From contig JAODBD010000009.1 of the NCBI GenBank assembly GCA_025463785.1, forward strand, positions 186,001-250,000: a stretch of DNA of 64,000 nt, read 5' to 3'. This document shows positions 46,250-55,426 of this stretch, piece by piece. Both the position numbers and the translations under genes were made by a program. The notes beneath the pieces are model-generated. The model was not told where the DNA came from. It saw only the letters and a list, made by a program, of their open reading frames with translations, and did not search any database. The DNA comes from Glaciihabitans sp. (GTDB lineage: Bacteria > Actinomycetota > Actinomycetes > Actinomycetales > Microbacteriaceae). Every line of letters begins with the position of its first letter. Within the stretch, counting starts at the first letter, position 1.

Positions 46250-48724
46250 ATGGCTACTCCTTCCAATCCCCCCTCGACAAGTTCCTCTGCAGAGGCTCCC
46301 GGCGAACGCATCGAAGATGTCGATGTCTCGGCGGAGATGCAGGGGTCATTTCTTGAATACGCATATTCGGTCATCTACTCCCGTGCGCTGCCCGATGCAC
46401 GTGACGGGCTGAAACCGGTCCAGCGGCGCATCCTGTACCAAATGACCGAGATGGGCCTACGGCCCGATCGTGGCCATGTGAAGTCGTCGCGCGTCGTCGG
46501 CGACGTCATGGGAAAGCTTCACCCGCATGGCGACGCATCGATCTACGACGCGATGGTGCGCCTGACGCAGGACTTCATGCTGCGCGTTCCGCTCATCGAC
46601 GGACACGGCAACTTTGGTTCGCTCGACGATGGGCCTGCGGCACCGAGGTACACCGAGGTGCGCCTCGACGCTGCCGCGCTCGCCATGACGGATGGCCTCG
46701 ACGAAGACGTCGTCGACCTCGTGCCCAACTACGACAACCAGTTCACCCAGCCGTCGGTGCTTCCCGCGGCATTCCCCAACCTCCTCGTCAACGGCGCGAG
46801 TGGCATCGCCGTCGGTATGGCGACCAACATGGCGCCGCACAACCTGATCGAGGTCATCGGCGCCGCGCGCCATCTGATCGACTATCCGGATGCAACGCTC
46901 GACGACCTAATGGAGTTCGTGCCGGGCCCAGACCTCCCCACGGGCGGCACGATCATCGGGCTGGCTGGCATCAAAGACGCGTACACGGGCGGTCGAGGCG
47001 CCTTCAAGACGCGCGCCAAAGTTTCCGTCGAGTCGATCTCGGCGCGCAAGATGGGTCTCGTCGTCACCGAGCTTCCCTACCTCGTCGGGCCCGAGAAGGT
47101 CATCGAGAAAATCAAGGACGGCGTCAATTCCAAGAAGATCAGCGGCGTCTCCGATGTCACCGATCTCACCGATCGCAAACACGGGCTTCGTCTCGTGATA
47201 GGCATCAAGACCGGCTTCAGCCCGGATGCCGTACTCGAGCAGCTCTACCGCCTCACGCCACTCGAAGACAGCTTCAACATCAACAACGTCGCACTCGTGG
47301 ATGGCGGCCCGCGCACGCTCGGCCTGCGCGAACTTCTCCGGGTCTACGTTGACCACAGGCTCGCGGTTGTGACCCGCCGCAGTCAGTTCCGCCTCGCTCG
47401 CAAGAAGGAGCGGCTACACCTCGTTGACGGCCTGCTGGTGGCCATTCTCGACATCGATGAAGTCATCCAGGTCATTCGCACATCCGACGACGGCGAACAG
47501 GCTCGCATTCGCTTGATCGACGTGTTCGATCTCAGTCAGGTGCAGGCCGAATACATTCTCGAGTTGAGGCTGCGGCGCCTCACCCGCTTCAGCCGCATCG
47601 AGCTCGAGACCGAGCGCGATCAGTTGCACCGCGAGATTGACGAGCTGGAGGCGATCCTCGCCGACCCCGCGCGAATTCGCCGGGTCGTATCTGACGAGCT
47701 TGAGGCGACTGCCGAGCGCTTCGGTACACCGAGACGAACTCTTCTCACCGAAGCGCGACCGTCGATCGCGACGGCAACCTCCCGTTCGTCGCGTGCGACG
47801 CCCCCCGACCTGCAAATCGCCGACACGCCCTGCCGCATCTATCTTTCGACGACTGGCCGCGCGATCCGGGTCGACCTCCCCGAAGACGGGTCTGAGCTTC
47901 CTGCTGCAAAACGTCGAAGCAAGCATGATGCGATCCTGTCCACTATCGACACGACGAGTCGCGCCGAGATCGGCGCCGTTACGAACCTCGGCCGGCTCAT
48001 CCGATTCACCGCGGTCGACCTGCCGTCGGTTCCCGCAAACTCGGTTCAGCTCGCGGCCGGTTCGCGCATTGGCGACTATCTTGCAATGGCCAACAAGAAG
48101 GAGCGCGTGCTCGGGTTCGTGTCGCTCGCTTCTGAGACTCCGATCGCGCTGGGTACGGCACAGGGCGTAGTGAAGCGCATTGCTGCAGGCGGATATCCGT
48201 CCAGGCCCGACTTCGAGATCATCTCTCTCAAGCCCGGCGATGAAGTGGTCGGAGTGGCACAGGGCGGCGAGGGCGACGACCTGGTCTTTGTGACGTCCGA
48301 TGCGCAGTTGCTCCACTTTGCGGCATCCGCTGTGCGTCCGCAGGGCGTGGCAGCAGGTGGAATGGCTGGGATGAACCTGGGTGGCAAGGCCACCGTGATC
48401 TTCTTCGGCGCGGTCGACCCGGCCCTGGATGTCGTGGTCGCCACCATTTCCGGGTCATCGCAGGTGTTGCCGGGCACCGATCCTGGTCGAGCCAAGGTGT
48501 CCGTGTTTGGCGAGTTCCCCGGCAAGGGGCGCGCGACCGGCGGCGTGCGTGCGCACAGTTTCCTGAAGGGCGAAGACCAGCTAACGCTCGCGTGGGCAGG
48601 GGTCTCGCCTGTTGCCGTCGCGTCCGACGGCGCCGCGCGCGAACTGCCCGAGACCGGAGCCAGGCGCGACGCCTCCGGTACCCCCCTCGAAGCCCCAATC
48701 GGTTCAATCGGCACCACCCTCTAG
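46250..48724 (+). CDS. parC: DNA topoisomerase IV / type IIA subunit A
   Basis: 824 residues. Winged-helix segment with HPHGDASIYDAMVRLTQ (Ala at the Ser83 quinolone position, as in other actinobacteria), catalytic Tyr in AAPRYTEVRLDAAAL, and a C-terminal beta-pinwheel. No clean GyrA box, and its partner subunit lies 1.9 kb downstream, which favours topoisomerase IV over gyrase. Separates replicated chromosomes. Confidence 0.9.
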   Translation: MATPSNPPSTSSSAEAPGERIEDVDVSAEMQGSFLEYAYSVIYSRALPDARDGLKPVQRRILYQMTEMGLRPDRGHVKSSRVVGDVMGKLHPHGDASIYDAMVRLTQDFMLRVPLIDGHGNFGSLDDGPAAPRYTEVRLDAAALAMTDGLDEDVVDLVPNYDNQFTQPSVLPAAFPNLLVNGASGIAVGMATNMAPHNLIEVIGAARHLIDYPDATLDDLMEFVPGPDLPTGGTIIGLAGIKDAYTGGRGAFKTRAKVSVESISARKMGLVVTELPYLVGPEKVIEKIKDGVNSKKISGVSDVTDLTDRKHGLRLVIGIKTGFSPDAVLEQLYRLTPLEDSFNINNVALVDGGPRTLGLRELLRVYVDHRLAVVTRRSQFRLARKKERLHLVDGLLVAILDIDEVIQVIRTSDDGEQARIRLIDVFDLSQVQAEYILELRLRRLTRFSRIELETERDQLHREIDELEAILADPARIRRVVSDELEATAERFGTPRRTLLTEARPSIATATSRSSRATPPDLQIADTPCRIYLSTTGRAIRVDLPEDGSELPAAKRRSKHDAILSTIDTTSRAEIGAVTNLGRLIRFTAVDLPSVPANSVQLAAGSRIGDYLAMANKKERVLGFVSLASETPIALGTAQGVVKRIAAGGYPSRPDFEIISLKPGDEVVGVAQGGEGDDLVFVTSDAQLLHFAASAVRPQGVAAGGMAGMNLGGKATVIFFGAVDPALDVVVATISGSSQVLPGTDPGRAKVSVFGEFPGKGRATGGVRAHSFLKGEDQLTLAWAGVSPVAVASDGAARELPETGARRDASGTPLEAPIGSIGTTL

Positions 48725-48761
48725 CCCTCGCTCGCCCGCTCCCTCCCCCTCCCAGCTCCTT

Positions 48762-48822
48762 CGTGAGGGGCGTCATATCGACGTTCCTGGGCCGCAGGAA
48801 CGTCGATATGACGCCCCTCACG
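48762..48822. repeat. perfect 28-bp inverted repeat with 5-base loop
   Basis: Arm 48762-48789 (starting CGTGAGGGGCGTCATATCGA) is the exact reverse complement of 48795-48822; loop GGCCG. It lies 38 bases after the parC stop and before the convergent membrane gene. At 28 perfect pairs it is far longer than a usual terminator, has no U-tract, and contains the mixed-composition motif CGTCATATCGACG. It could work as a bidirectional terminator or be a small dispersed palindromic element. Confidence 0.9.
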
Positions 48823-48844
48823 TTGTACGGGTGACCACAAGCGC

Positions 48845-48925
48845 GCGGCGCGGGGCGCGCGGCACGCCGCGGCGCGGGGCGCACGGCTCACAACGCGCGG
48901 CACGCAGTACCGCGGCGCGGGGCGC
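48845..48925. repeat. GC-only direct repeats after the membrane protein gene
   Basis: The 14-mer GCGGCGCGGGGCGC occurs three times (48845-48858, 48869-48882, 48912-48925). A 12-mer CGCGCGGCACGC occurs twice (48856-48867, 48894-48905). They lie in the 3' non-coding region of the minus-strand membrane gene, next to the long palindrome. A slippage-prone low-complexity tract. Confidence 0.8.
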
Positions 48926-48931
48926 GGGCTG

Positions 48932-50503
48932 CTACGGAGCCGGCGGTGTTGAGTATCGGGCCTTGATCTTCGCAAGCTTTGCCGGGTCGTTGTAGAGCAG
49001 AACTGTTTCCCCGGGCGCGCACGTGAACTGGCTGTCCGGCATCCCGAATCGCGTTTCAATGTAGCTGGTGCTGATGGCCGGCTCGTCGCCGTGCTGGTTG
49101 ATATAGAAGAACCGGCCGACGTCGTCACGCGCATAGTCACGATTGGTCAGCCAGTAGGCGAGCACACCGCTGCTCTTGAGTTGGATAAGCCGGAACGGGC
49201 GGCTCGAGGTGAGCTCAAGCCGGCGCGCATCCGAGAAGGTTGAGTAGCCGATATTCACTCCTCGCGGCAACCTGGCGTCCAGGCACTTCGTTTCTGCGCT
49301 CCGGTAGGTGAAGTAGCTGCCAGCCTGCCTCAGATTCGGCACGGCAGCCGTCACAACTGCAACGACAATCAGGGCAATGGATGTCGCCCCAAGCGCCCAC
49401 GGCACCACAATCCGCGGCAACGGGAGCAGCACGAAGACCAGCGGCGCAATGAGCACGGGCCAGAGGTAGAGGTAGTCGGTGATGATCAGTACGAGGGTCG
49501 CGGCGAGTCCCGTCAGCGGCACCAGGGCGAAATAGATGGTGACGAATGAGCGCGGACCGAATGCGAGGCGGTTACGGATGACGCCCACCGCGACAACGGC
49601 CGCCACCACGACCCCTGCGATCGCGATCGCCGCGCCGAGCACGATGATCGTTGCGAGCGTCGGATCCGCCAGCAGCGAGTGAATGTAGGCGTTGACGACT
49701 GAGATTCGACCGGCGAAGATCCCCGTGTCGACATAGGCAAACGGTGAGCCCCCCTGCAACCGGGAGAAAGATACGACCCGAATGAGTGCCGCAAGCACAA
49801 TGGCGCCCGCCGCCCAGCCTGCTGGTTTCAGGACCGAACGAAACCCGCCGGCGACCCCGCGGACCACCAGCACGCAGATGAGCGCGGGTACGGTAAACAC
49901 GAGTGCGAGAGGGTTGGATGCTGCCGTGAGCGCGATCCCGATTGCAATCGCAGTCTTGGTCCAGCGATGACACGCAAAGAATAGTGTGGGCGCCGCGAAG
50001 ATCATCAGGTACATGCCGAAGTAGTAGGTGGGCGCCAGCTGATAGGAGAGCAGCCAGGTGGTGCCGATCAGCGGCAGAAGCAGCAGCGGGAACGTCGCAA
50101 CGCCGGCCCGTGCCAGACGCCGGCCGAGCCCGTCCGCGGGAAATACATACCGGATGATGGCGAACAGAGCCACGAAGAGCAGGGCGTTGTTGATGGCGGC
50201 CACCAACAGGTAATACAGCTGCACTGAACCGCCGGCGATCGCGTAGGCGACGAGGCTGATCGGGATCTCAGGAAAGACGAAGACCTGCGGCGAGAAGCTC
50301 CAATCGAGCGCGCGGCCATGGAAAACATCCTGTGCGAACTGGAACAACACGCCGTTGTCGCTCGAGCGCAATTCGAAGCTCACGGGCCAATTGGTGATAC
50401 CGGCATCGCCCGCGCGGACCAGGAAGACGAACGCGGTGACGACACCGACGAGCACGACGGCCATCACAACCGCGGAGATCCGCTGAATCGCCGGGCGTGA
50501 CAT
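48932..50503 (-). CDS. polytopic membrane protein, possibly GT-C glycosyltransferase-like
   Basis: 523 residues with about ten hydrophobic helices, e.g. ISAVVMAVVLVGVVTAFVFL and a long cluster from 90 to 400, then a 120-residue extracytoplasmic C-terminal domain. The first loop has SSDNGVLFQFAQDVFHGRAL; an acidic residue there could serve as a GT-C-type Asp, but no family motif is certain. It lies between parC and parE, where Microbacteriaceae often have an unknown membrane gene. Function unknown. Confidence 0.7.
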   Translation of the reverse strand: MSRPAIQRISAVVMAVVLVGVVTAFVFLVRAGDAGITNWPVSFELRSSDNGVLFQFAQDVFHGRALDWSFSPQVFVFPEIPISLVAYAIAGGSVQLYYLLVAAINNALLFVALFAIIRYVFPADGLGRRLARAGVATFPLLLLPLIGTTWLLSYQLAPTYYFGMYLMIFAAPTLFFACHRWTKTAIAIGIALTAASNPLALVFTVPALICVLVVRGVAGGFRSVLKPAGWAAGAIVLAALIRVVSFSRLQGGSPFAYVDTGIFAGRISVVNAYIHSLLADPTLATIIVLGAAIAIAGVVVAAVVAVGVIRNRLAFGPRSFVTIYFALVPLTGLAATLVLIITDYLYLWPVLIAPLVFVLLPLPRIVVPWALGATSIALIVVAVVTAAVPNLRQAGSYFTYRSAETKCLDARLPRGVNIGYSTFSDARRLELTSSRPFRLIQLKSSGVLAYWLTNRDYARDDVGRFFYINQHGDEPAISTSYIETRFGMPDSQFTCAPGETVLLYNDPAKLAKIKARYSTPPAP

Positions 50504-50579
50504 GTCGTGAGTTTACCGAACGCTCGCGAGGCAGCCAGATGAGCCTAAGGGTGACATCCGAGATCGTCGCGCGTCGCCT

Positions 50580-52673
50580 CTATGCGTCGATGCGCGCCCG
50601 ATCGAAGCCGTCACCCGCGATGATGAACTCTTTGCGCGGCGCGACATCGTTGCCCATGAGCAGTTCGAACACGCGCGACGCCTCCTCCGCTGCGGCCGCG
50701 TCCTTGACGGTCACCCGCCTCAGCGTGCGATAGCGGCGATCCATCGTGGTGGAGGCAAGCTGGTCGGCATCCATCTCTCCGAGGCCCTTGTAGCGCTGGA
50801 TGGGATCCTGGTAGCGCTTGTTCTGCCGCTTCAGACCAGCCAGTACCCCCTCCAGCTCCTTTTCGGAGTAGGTGTAAATCGTCTCGTTCGGCTTCGATCC
50901 GGGGTTCATGACGATCACACGATGTAAGGGCGGCACCGCGGCAAACACGCGGCCCTGCTCGATCATGGGCCGCATGTAACGGAAGAACAGCGTAAGCAGC
51001 AGCGTGCGAATGTGCGCGCCATCGACATCCGCGTCGCTCATCATGATGATCTTGCCGTATCGTGCCTGCTCGATCTCAAATGACCGACCAGACCCGGCGC
51101 CGATCACCTGGATGATGGATGCACACTCGGCATTCGAGAGCATGTCAGAGACGGATGCCTTCTGAACGTTCAGGATCTTGCCGCGAATCGGCAATAGGGC
51201 CTGATATTCACTGTCTCGTGCGAGCTTCGCGGTGCCGAGGGCCGAATCGCCCTCGACGATCATGAGTTCGGTGTTCAACACGTCAGTAGATCGACAGTCG
51301 ACCAGCTTGGCGGGCAGCGACGAACTCTCGAGGGCGTTCTTGCGACGCTGAGTCTCCTTGTGTGCGCGGGCAGAGATGCGGGACTTCATCTCGGCAACGA
51401 TCTTGTCGAGTACCAGCGACGACTGCGCCTTGTCATCGCGCTTGCTCGACGAGAACCGCTCGCCCAGAGCTTGAGCAACCACGTTTGCGACGATGTTGCG
51501 AACGCCCGGCGTGCCCAGGATTTCCTTCGTCTGGCCTTCGAACTGCGGCTCTGGCAACCGCACGGTGAGCACCGCAGTGAGCCCCGCCAGGATGTCATCC
51601 TTCTCGAGCTTGTCGTTGCCGACCTTGAGCCGCCGCGCGTTCACCTCGACCTGCGACCGCAGGAACTTCATGATGCCCTGCTCGAAACCCGTCTGGTGCG
51701 TGCCACCCTTTGGGGTCGAAATGATGTTGACGAAACTCTTGAATACCGTTTCGTAGCCGATTCCCCAGCGCAGCGCGATATCGACCTCCACGTTTCTCGT
51801 GAGTTCGGTCGGCACCATCGCACCGGTCTCCTGGAGAACTGGCACGGTTTCGGTGAACGTGCCCGTGCCCTGAAGACGCCAGGTGTCTGTGAGCGGGGCA
51901 TCCTGAGCCAGAAAGTCGACAAACTCAGAAATTCCACCGGCGAAACTGAACGACTGGATGACCGGTTCGGCCCCCCGGCGATCTTCCATATCGATGCGAA
52001 GCCCCGGTACCAGGAACGCCGTCTGGCGAGCGCGCGACACCAGTTCATCGGTCTGGAAGTCTGCACCGCGTGTGAAGATTTGCTGGTCGGCCCAGTAGCG
52101 AATGCGGGTGCCGGTGACGCCTTTGGCGACCTTACCCATAACCCGCAGCTCACTGCCGGAGACAAAGGGAGAAAATACCGCGTCCGGTCGCGGTATCGAC
52201 GGATCGAGGTCGGCGAAGGTTCCCGGCTCACCACGGTGGAATGACATGGCGTACGTCTTGCCGTCGCGGTCGACTTCAACGTCGAGCCGCTCAGACAGCG
52301 CATTAACCACGGAAGCGCCAACACCGTGCAGGCCGCCCGACGCGGCGTACGAGCCGGACCCGAACTTGCCACCCGCGTGAAGTTTGGTGAAAACGACCTC
52401 GACACCCGTCAAGCCGGTTTTCGGTTCGATATCGACCGGGATGCCGCGAGCCGTGTCTCGTACCTCGACCGAGTTGTCAGCGTGCAGGATGACGTCAATG
52501 GAACTACCGTGCCCTGCGAGCGCCTCGTCGACTGAATTGTCGATGATCTCCCAAAGGCAATGCATGAGACCGCGGGCATCCGTCGACCCGATGTACATTC
52601 CTGGGCGCTTGCGGACGGCTTCGAGCCCCTCGAGGACCGAGAGGTGCCGGGCGGAGTAGTCGGAACTTGCCAC
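50580..52673 (-). CDS. parE: DNA topoisomerase IV / type IIA subunit B
   Basis: 697 residues from GTG 52673, chosen for its AAGGAG site and the family start ASSDYSARHLSVLEGLEAVR. GHKL ATPase: EIIDNSVDEALAGHG, DTARGIPVDI and SGGLHGVGASVVNALSERL. TOPRIM domain: ELMIVEGDSALGTAKLARDS and MSDADVDGAHIRTLLLT. End: YKGLGEMDADQLASTTMD. The ATG at 52742 would add 23 residues with no support. Partner of parC. Confidence 0.93.
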   Translation of the reverse strand: MASSDYSARHLSVLEGLEAVRKRPGMYIGSTDARGLMHCLWEIIDNSVDEALAGHGSSIDVILHADNSVEVRDTARGIPVDIEPKTGLTGVEVVFTKLHAGGKFGSGSYAASGGLHGVGASVVNALSERLDVEVDRDGKTYAMSFHRGEPGTFADLDPSIPRPDAVFSPFVSGSELRVMGKVAKGVTGTRIRYWADQQIFTRGADFQTDELVSRARQTAFLVPGLRIDMEDRRGAEPVIQSFSFAGGISEFVDFLAQDAPLTDTWRLQGTGTFTETVPVLQETGAMVPTELTRNVEVDIALRWGIGYETVFKSFVNIISTPKGGTHQTGFEQGIMKFLRSQVEVNARRLKVGNDKLEKDDILAGLTAVLTVRLPEPQFEGQTKEILGTPGVRNIVANVVAQALGERFSSSKRDDKAQSSLVLDKIVAEMKSRISARAHKETQRRKNALESSSLPAKLVDCRSTDVLNTELMIVEGDSALGTAKLARDSEYQALLPIRGKILNVQKASVSDMLSNAECASIIQVIGAGSGRSFEIEQARYGKIIMMSDADVDGAHIRTLLLTLFFRYMRPMIEQGRVFAAVPPLHRVIVMNPGSKPNETIYTYSEKELEGVLAGLKRQNKRYQDPIQRYKGLGEMDADQLASTTMDRRYRTLRRVTVKDAAAAEEASRVFELLMGNDVAPRKEFIIAGDGFDRARIDA

Positions 52674-52930
52674 GAGGACTCCTTGTGAAGGTGAAAACGG
52701 ATTTGCGAACGGGAAATGGAAGGGGGTACGGCCGTCGGCCACGCCTCAACACTAATTCGCGGTGCAGACCTCGGCGGTCAACAACACACAGGCTCGCGCT
52801 CCACGTCCCCCGGATTGGGTCATACGCGCAGAGCGAAATACCGTGCGAATGACCCACGCTTGTAACACGGGCGTGTTTGTATAGAGGTAACGGGATTCGA
52901 CAGCACAACAAACCCGAAGGAGCAGCCCAC

Positions 52931-53158
52931 ATGTCTCAGATCACAGAGAACGATATCGAGCTTGACTCCGTCCCCGCGCTCACCGGTCTTGACCGTTGCG
53001 ACAGCTGCGGGGCACAGGCCTACGTGCGCGTGACGATGAGCACGGGTGAGTTGCTGTTCTGCGCGCACCACGGCGCCCAGTTCAAGGAGAAGCTGTCTGC
53101 GACCGCTCTCGACTGGCACGACGAGTCGTACCGGTTGCTCGAAGAGCAGAACGCTTAA
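52931..53158 (+). CDS. DUF7455 family zinc-ribbon-like small protein
   Basis: 75 residues from ATG 52931 with GAAGGAGC 9 bases before. Acidic; the metal site is probably CDSCGAQAYVRV and LLFCAHHGAQF. Conserved small actinobacterial protein located next to principal sigma-factor loci. A -10-like TATAGA at 52880-52885 and a short dyad AACACG/CGTGTT (52864-52877) lie upstream. Function unknown. Confidence 0.85.
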   Translation: MSQITENDIELDSVPALTGLDRCDSCGAQAYVRVTMSTGELLFCAHHGAQFKEKLSATALDWHDESYRLLEEQNA

Positions 53159-53162
53159 CTAG

Positions 53163-53205
53163 CTTCGATCGGCGCTCACTTCGATCGGCACTGACTTCGA
53201 TCGGC
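53163..53205. repeat. three 11-bp direct repeats at 16-base spacing
   Basis: CTTCGATCGGC is found at 53163-53173, 53179-53189 and 53195-53205 in the 64-base gap between the convergent DUF7455 and GatD-like genes. The spacers differ. The regular period suggests a slippage-made tandem repeat or protein-binding iterons; no gene covers it. Confidence 0.75.
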
Positions 53206-53222
53206 CGTTCGAACCTGAGCCG

Positions 53223-53993
53223 TCAGGCGCGTCTGGTCGGCAGAACACGCTCGAAGTGGTGCCAGCGCCGCTGAACCCGGAAGTCGCTGAGCCTCGCCTC
53301 GTAGGCCGCCAGCGCCAGTTGTTCGTGGGCGAGCGTCGGTTCGGAATCCGGGTCGAGCTGGGCAAGCAGGCTTCGGGTAAAGTGCGGATTCACGACGAGG
53401 AGTGGGCCGAGCAGCGATGTGCCGATGAAGTTGCCAACACGCACCCCCTCGACTGCGGTGGCCGTGTCACGCCCGATTCCGCGGTCCGCGGTGAGGAACC
53501 CGGGCAGCGACTGTGGGGCCGTCACCATCGAGAACTGTGACTTGTAGCCGAGGACAGGGTGCTCGGCTCCGACTTCAGGCACCATCCCCATCACCTTGCC
53601 GTTGTAGCGCCCGAACATCCGCACAGTGGACTCAAGCTCGAAGACGCCGAGGCCGGGCACGTCGTAGCTCATGTCGTCGTTGCGGATGCGAGCGCCCAGC
53701 ACTTCGAGCGCGTTTTGGGTGAACAGAAACACAGTGCCCGCCTCAATCAGCGACACAATTTGGTCTCGGTACGGCCTGAGTCGTTCGATCGCCTTGAGCT
53801 GGCCTAGCTCCGTCAGCGGGCCAAGGTAGACCAGATCGACAGAACTCGAGACGAAGGCCGGTGTGTCGGTGAGGCCCGTGCGGATCACACGCGCGTCCGG
53901 ACGGCACTGGGCGAGGTAGGCGATGTTGGCGTTGTCACCGTGGAGGTTCGCGATCTCGGGGAACAATACCTCGATGGTCAGCGCGCGGCTCAC
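53223..53993 (-). CDS. GatD-like class I glutamine amidotransferase fold protein with lost catalytic residues
   Basis: 256 residues, the size of GatD, coupled to the MurT gene by a 4-base overlap. The N-terminal VLFPEIANLHGDNANIAYLA matches GatD. The nucleophile elbow reads FLFTQNALEVLG, with Thr92 where GatD has its catalytic Cys. The catalytic His motif reads FIGTSLLGPLLVVNP, with Leu195 in place of His. The GFENH-like motif is also gone (GYKSQFSMV). It should not hydrolyse glutamine. It is probably a structural partner of MurT, or delivers something other than glutamine-derived ammonia. Confidence 0.85.
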   Translation of the reverse strand: MSRALTIEVLFPEIANLHGDNANIAYLAQCRPDARVIRTGLTDTPAFVSSSVDLVYLGPLTELGQLKAIERLRPYRDQIVSLIEAGTVFLFTQNALEVLGARIRNDDMSYDVPGLGVFELESTVRMFGRYNGKVMGMVPEVGAEHPVLGYKSQFSMVTAPQSLPGFLTADRGIGRDTATAVEGVRVGNFIGTSLLGPLLVVNPHFTRSLLAQLDPDSEPTLAHEQLALAAYEARLSDFRVQRRWHHFERVLPTRRA

Positions 53994-55417
53994 GATGCAG
54001 CCGACGAGCTGCTGTTGGATTCAGCACCGCTTTCGCGTTCAGCACTGCCCTCGAGGCGAGCCCGCAGCCGCCTCTGCACGGGTGTTCCGGTGCTCAGCGC
54101 GTTGTGAACGCTGTGCAGGTTGAATACCTCGTCCACTCCGTCGAGTTCGATAAGGTCGGCCGCTGCAGTCTCGGACTCGACCGTGACTATGCGCGCAGGG
54201 TCGACGCCGGCAATCGCCAGTCGGAGCGCCTGGTCGTGCCTGCGAGCGCCGCCGATAACGATCTGGGCGATTGAGTCGTCGGCGAGATACTCGTAGTCGG
54301 CGTCGTATGTCCACGCGGTGTTCTCGACGTCAGTGCTGCGCTCACTCGCCTCATCGATGTTGAGCACGACCGCCTTCCGGCCACGGAACGAGGTCAGGTA
54401 CTCGAACGCCCTCGAGCAGGCGACGCCGACAAGCCCCTTTGTCAACAGGCGCACCAGCTGAACGTCGCCGACCACCTCAGCGGCGAACCGGGTCGTGGGC
54501 GGTGACAGGAGCTCGAAGGCCGCCACGATCCGGTCCTTCGGCACACTGAGCTGGTCGAGCACCGCTGCGACTGCGATCTCGTTGTAGACGTTGACGATGT
54601 TGTCGTTGATCAACCGCGCCTGGCGGCTCTGGCCGTCGAGCTCGAGCGTGACCCGACCACTGGCCGCGTCGACGTCGCGCGCCCGGTAGGCGGCCTCCGG
54701 CGAGCGGAATCCGCAGGCCGGACAGTACGCCTTACCAATGTGGTTGAACCGCCAATACTCCCAGCTGAGCGTGTGATCGCAGACAGGGCAGATCTCGATG
54801 TCCACCGCGGCGCCGCTCGGCCGGTCGCCATCCGTCGGCAACCGATCGACGGCGAAGTAAACCCGGGGGTTCGACTCGCTGCCGAGCGAGGAGGCGATCA
54901 GGTCGTCGGCGTTGAGCACGAGGCTGGTATTCACCGGCAGTGCTGACGAGATGATCCACGCGACGTAGGCAGGATGCGCGTTGCGCTTGATCGAGTCCCG
55001 TGTGAGGTTCATGCACACCAGCAGGTCTGGCGAGAGTCCTGGCAGGATGATCGCAGCCGACCGCTCGTCCATCTCAATGACCGCGATGTCCGCCTTAGGC
55101 CTGCCCGTCCAGCTGACCGCACCGATGAGCGCCGTGGCGACGCCGGCGGCGATGTTCGAGCCGCTACGGTTGCTCGCGACCCGCAGTCCCTCGGCCTCAA
55201 GGGCCTCGGCGAGCAGATTCGATACCGTGGTCTTGCCATTCGTGCCGGTGACCGCGATCACACGTGCTGGATGCCTGACCGCGCCGATGATACCCGGATG
55301 CAACTTGCGCGCTATCAGGCCCGGCGTGTGAGTGCCGGGCCGTCCAAGGGCCCTAATGGCGAGCGCGGAGAGCTTGACCGCCCAGATCGTGAGCAGCACG
55401 CGCAGCACGCGCAGCAC
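53990..55417 (-). CDS. MurT-like Mur ligase (lipid II D-Glu modifying subunit)
   Basis: 475 residues. N-terminal hydrophobic helix, Mur ligase ATP site VIAVTGTNGKTTVSNLLAE (about 52-70), and zinc ribbon CPVCDHTLSWEYWRF...YCPACGFRS (about 212-238). The C-terminal MurT domain (DUF1727) includes STDVENTAWTYDADYEYL. The FRDQLDRYGE-type motif of MurT is changed to LTRDSIKRNAHPAYV. With GatD, MurT normally amidates D-Glu of lipid II. The partner here lacks glutaminase residues, so the nucleophile used may differ. Confidence 0.88.
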   Translation of the reverse strand: MLRVLRVLLTIWAVKLSALAIRALGRPGTHTPGLIARKLHPGIIGAVRHPARVIAVTGTNGKTTVSNLLAEALEAEGLRVASNRSGSNIAAGVATALIGAVSWTGRPKADIAVIEMDERSAAIILPGLSPDLLVCMNLTRDSIKRNAHPAYVAWIISSALPVNTSLVLNADDLIASSLGSESNPRVYFAVDRLPTDGDRPSGAAVDIEICPVCDHTLSWEYWRFNHIGKAYCPACGFRSPEAAYRARDVDAASGRVTLELDGQSRQARLINDNIVNVYNEIAVAAVLDQLSVPKDRIVAAFELLSPPTTRFAAEVVGDVQLVRLLTKGLVGVACSRAFEYLTSFRGRKAVVLNIDEASERSTDVENTAWTYDADYEYLADDSIAQIVIGGARRHDQALRLAIAGVDPARIVTVESETAAADLIELDGVDEVFNLHSVHNALSTGTPVQRRLRARLEGSAERESGAESNSSSSAAS

Positions 55418-55426
55418 GCGGGCGCC

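Noticed and set aside
46250-52673. Annotating parC/parE as gyrA/gyrB
   Set aside because: No clear GyrA box, the subunits are separated by a membrane gene, and actinobacterial gyrase genes normally sit near dnaA/recF. Topoisomerase IV fits better, though not proven.
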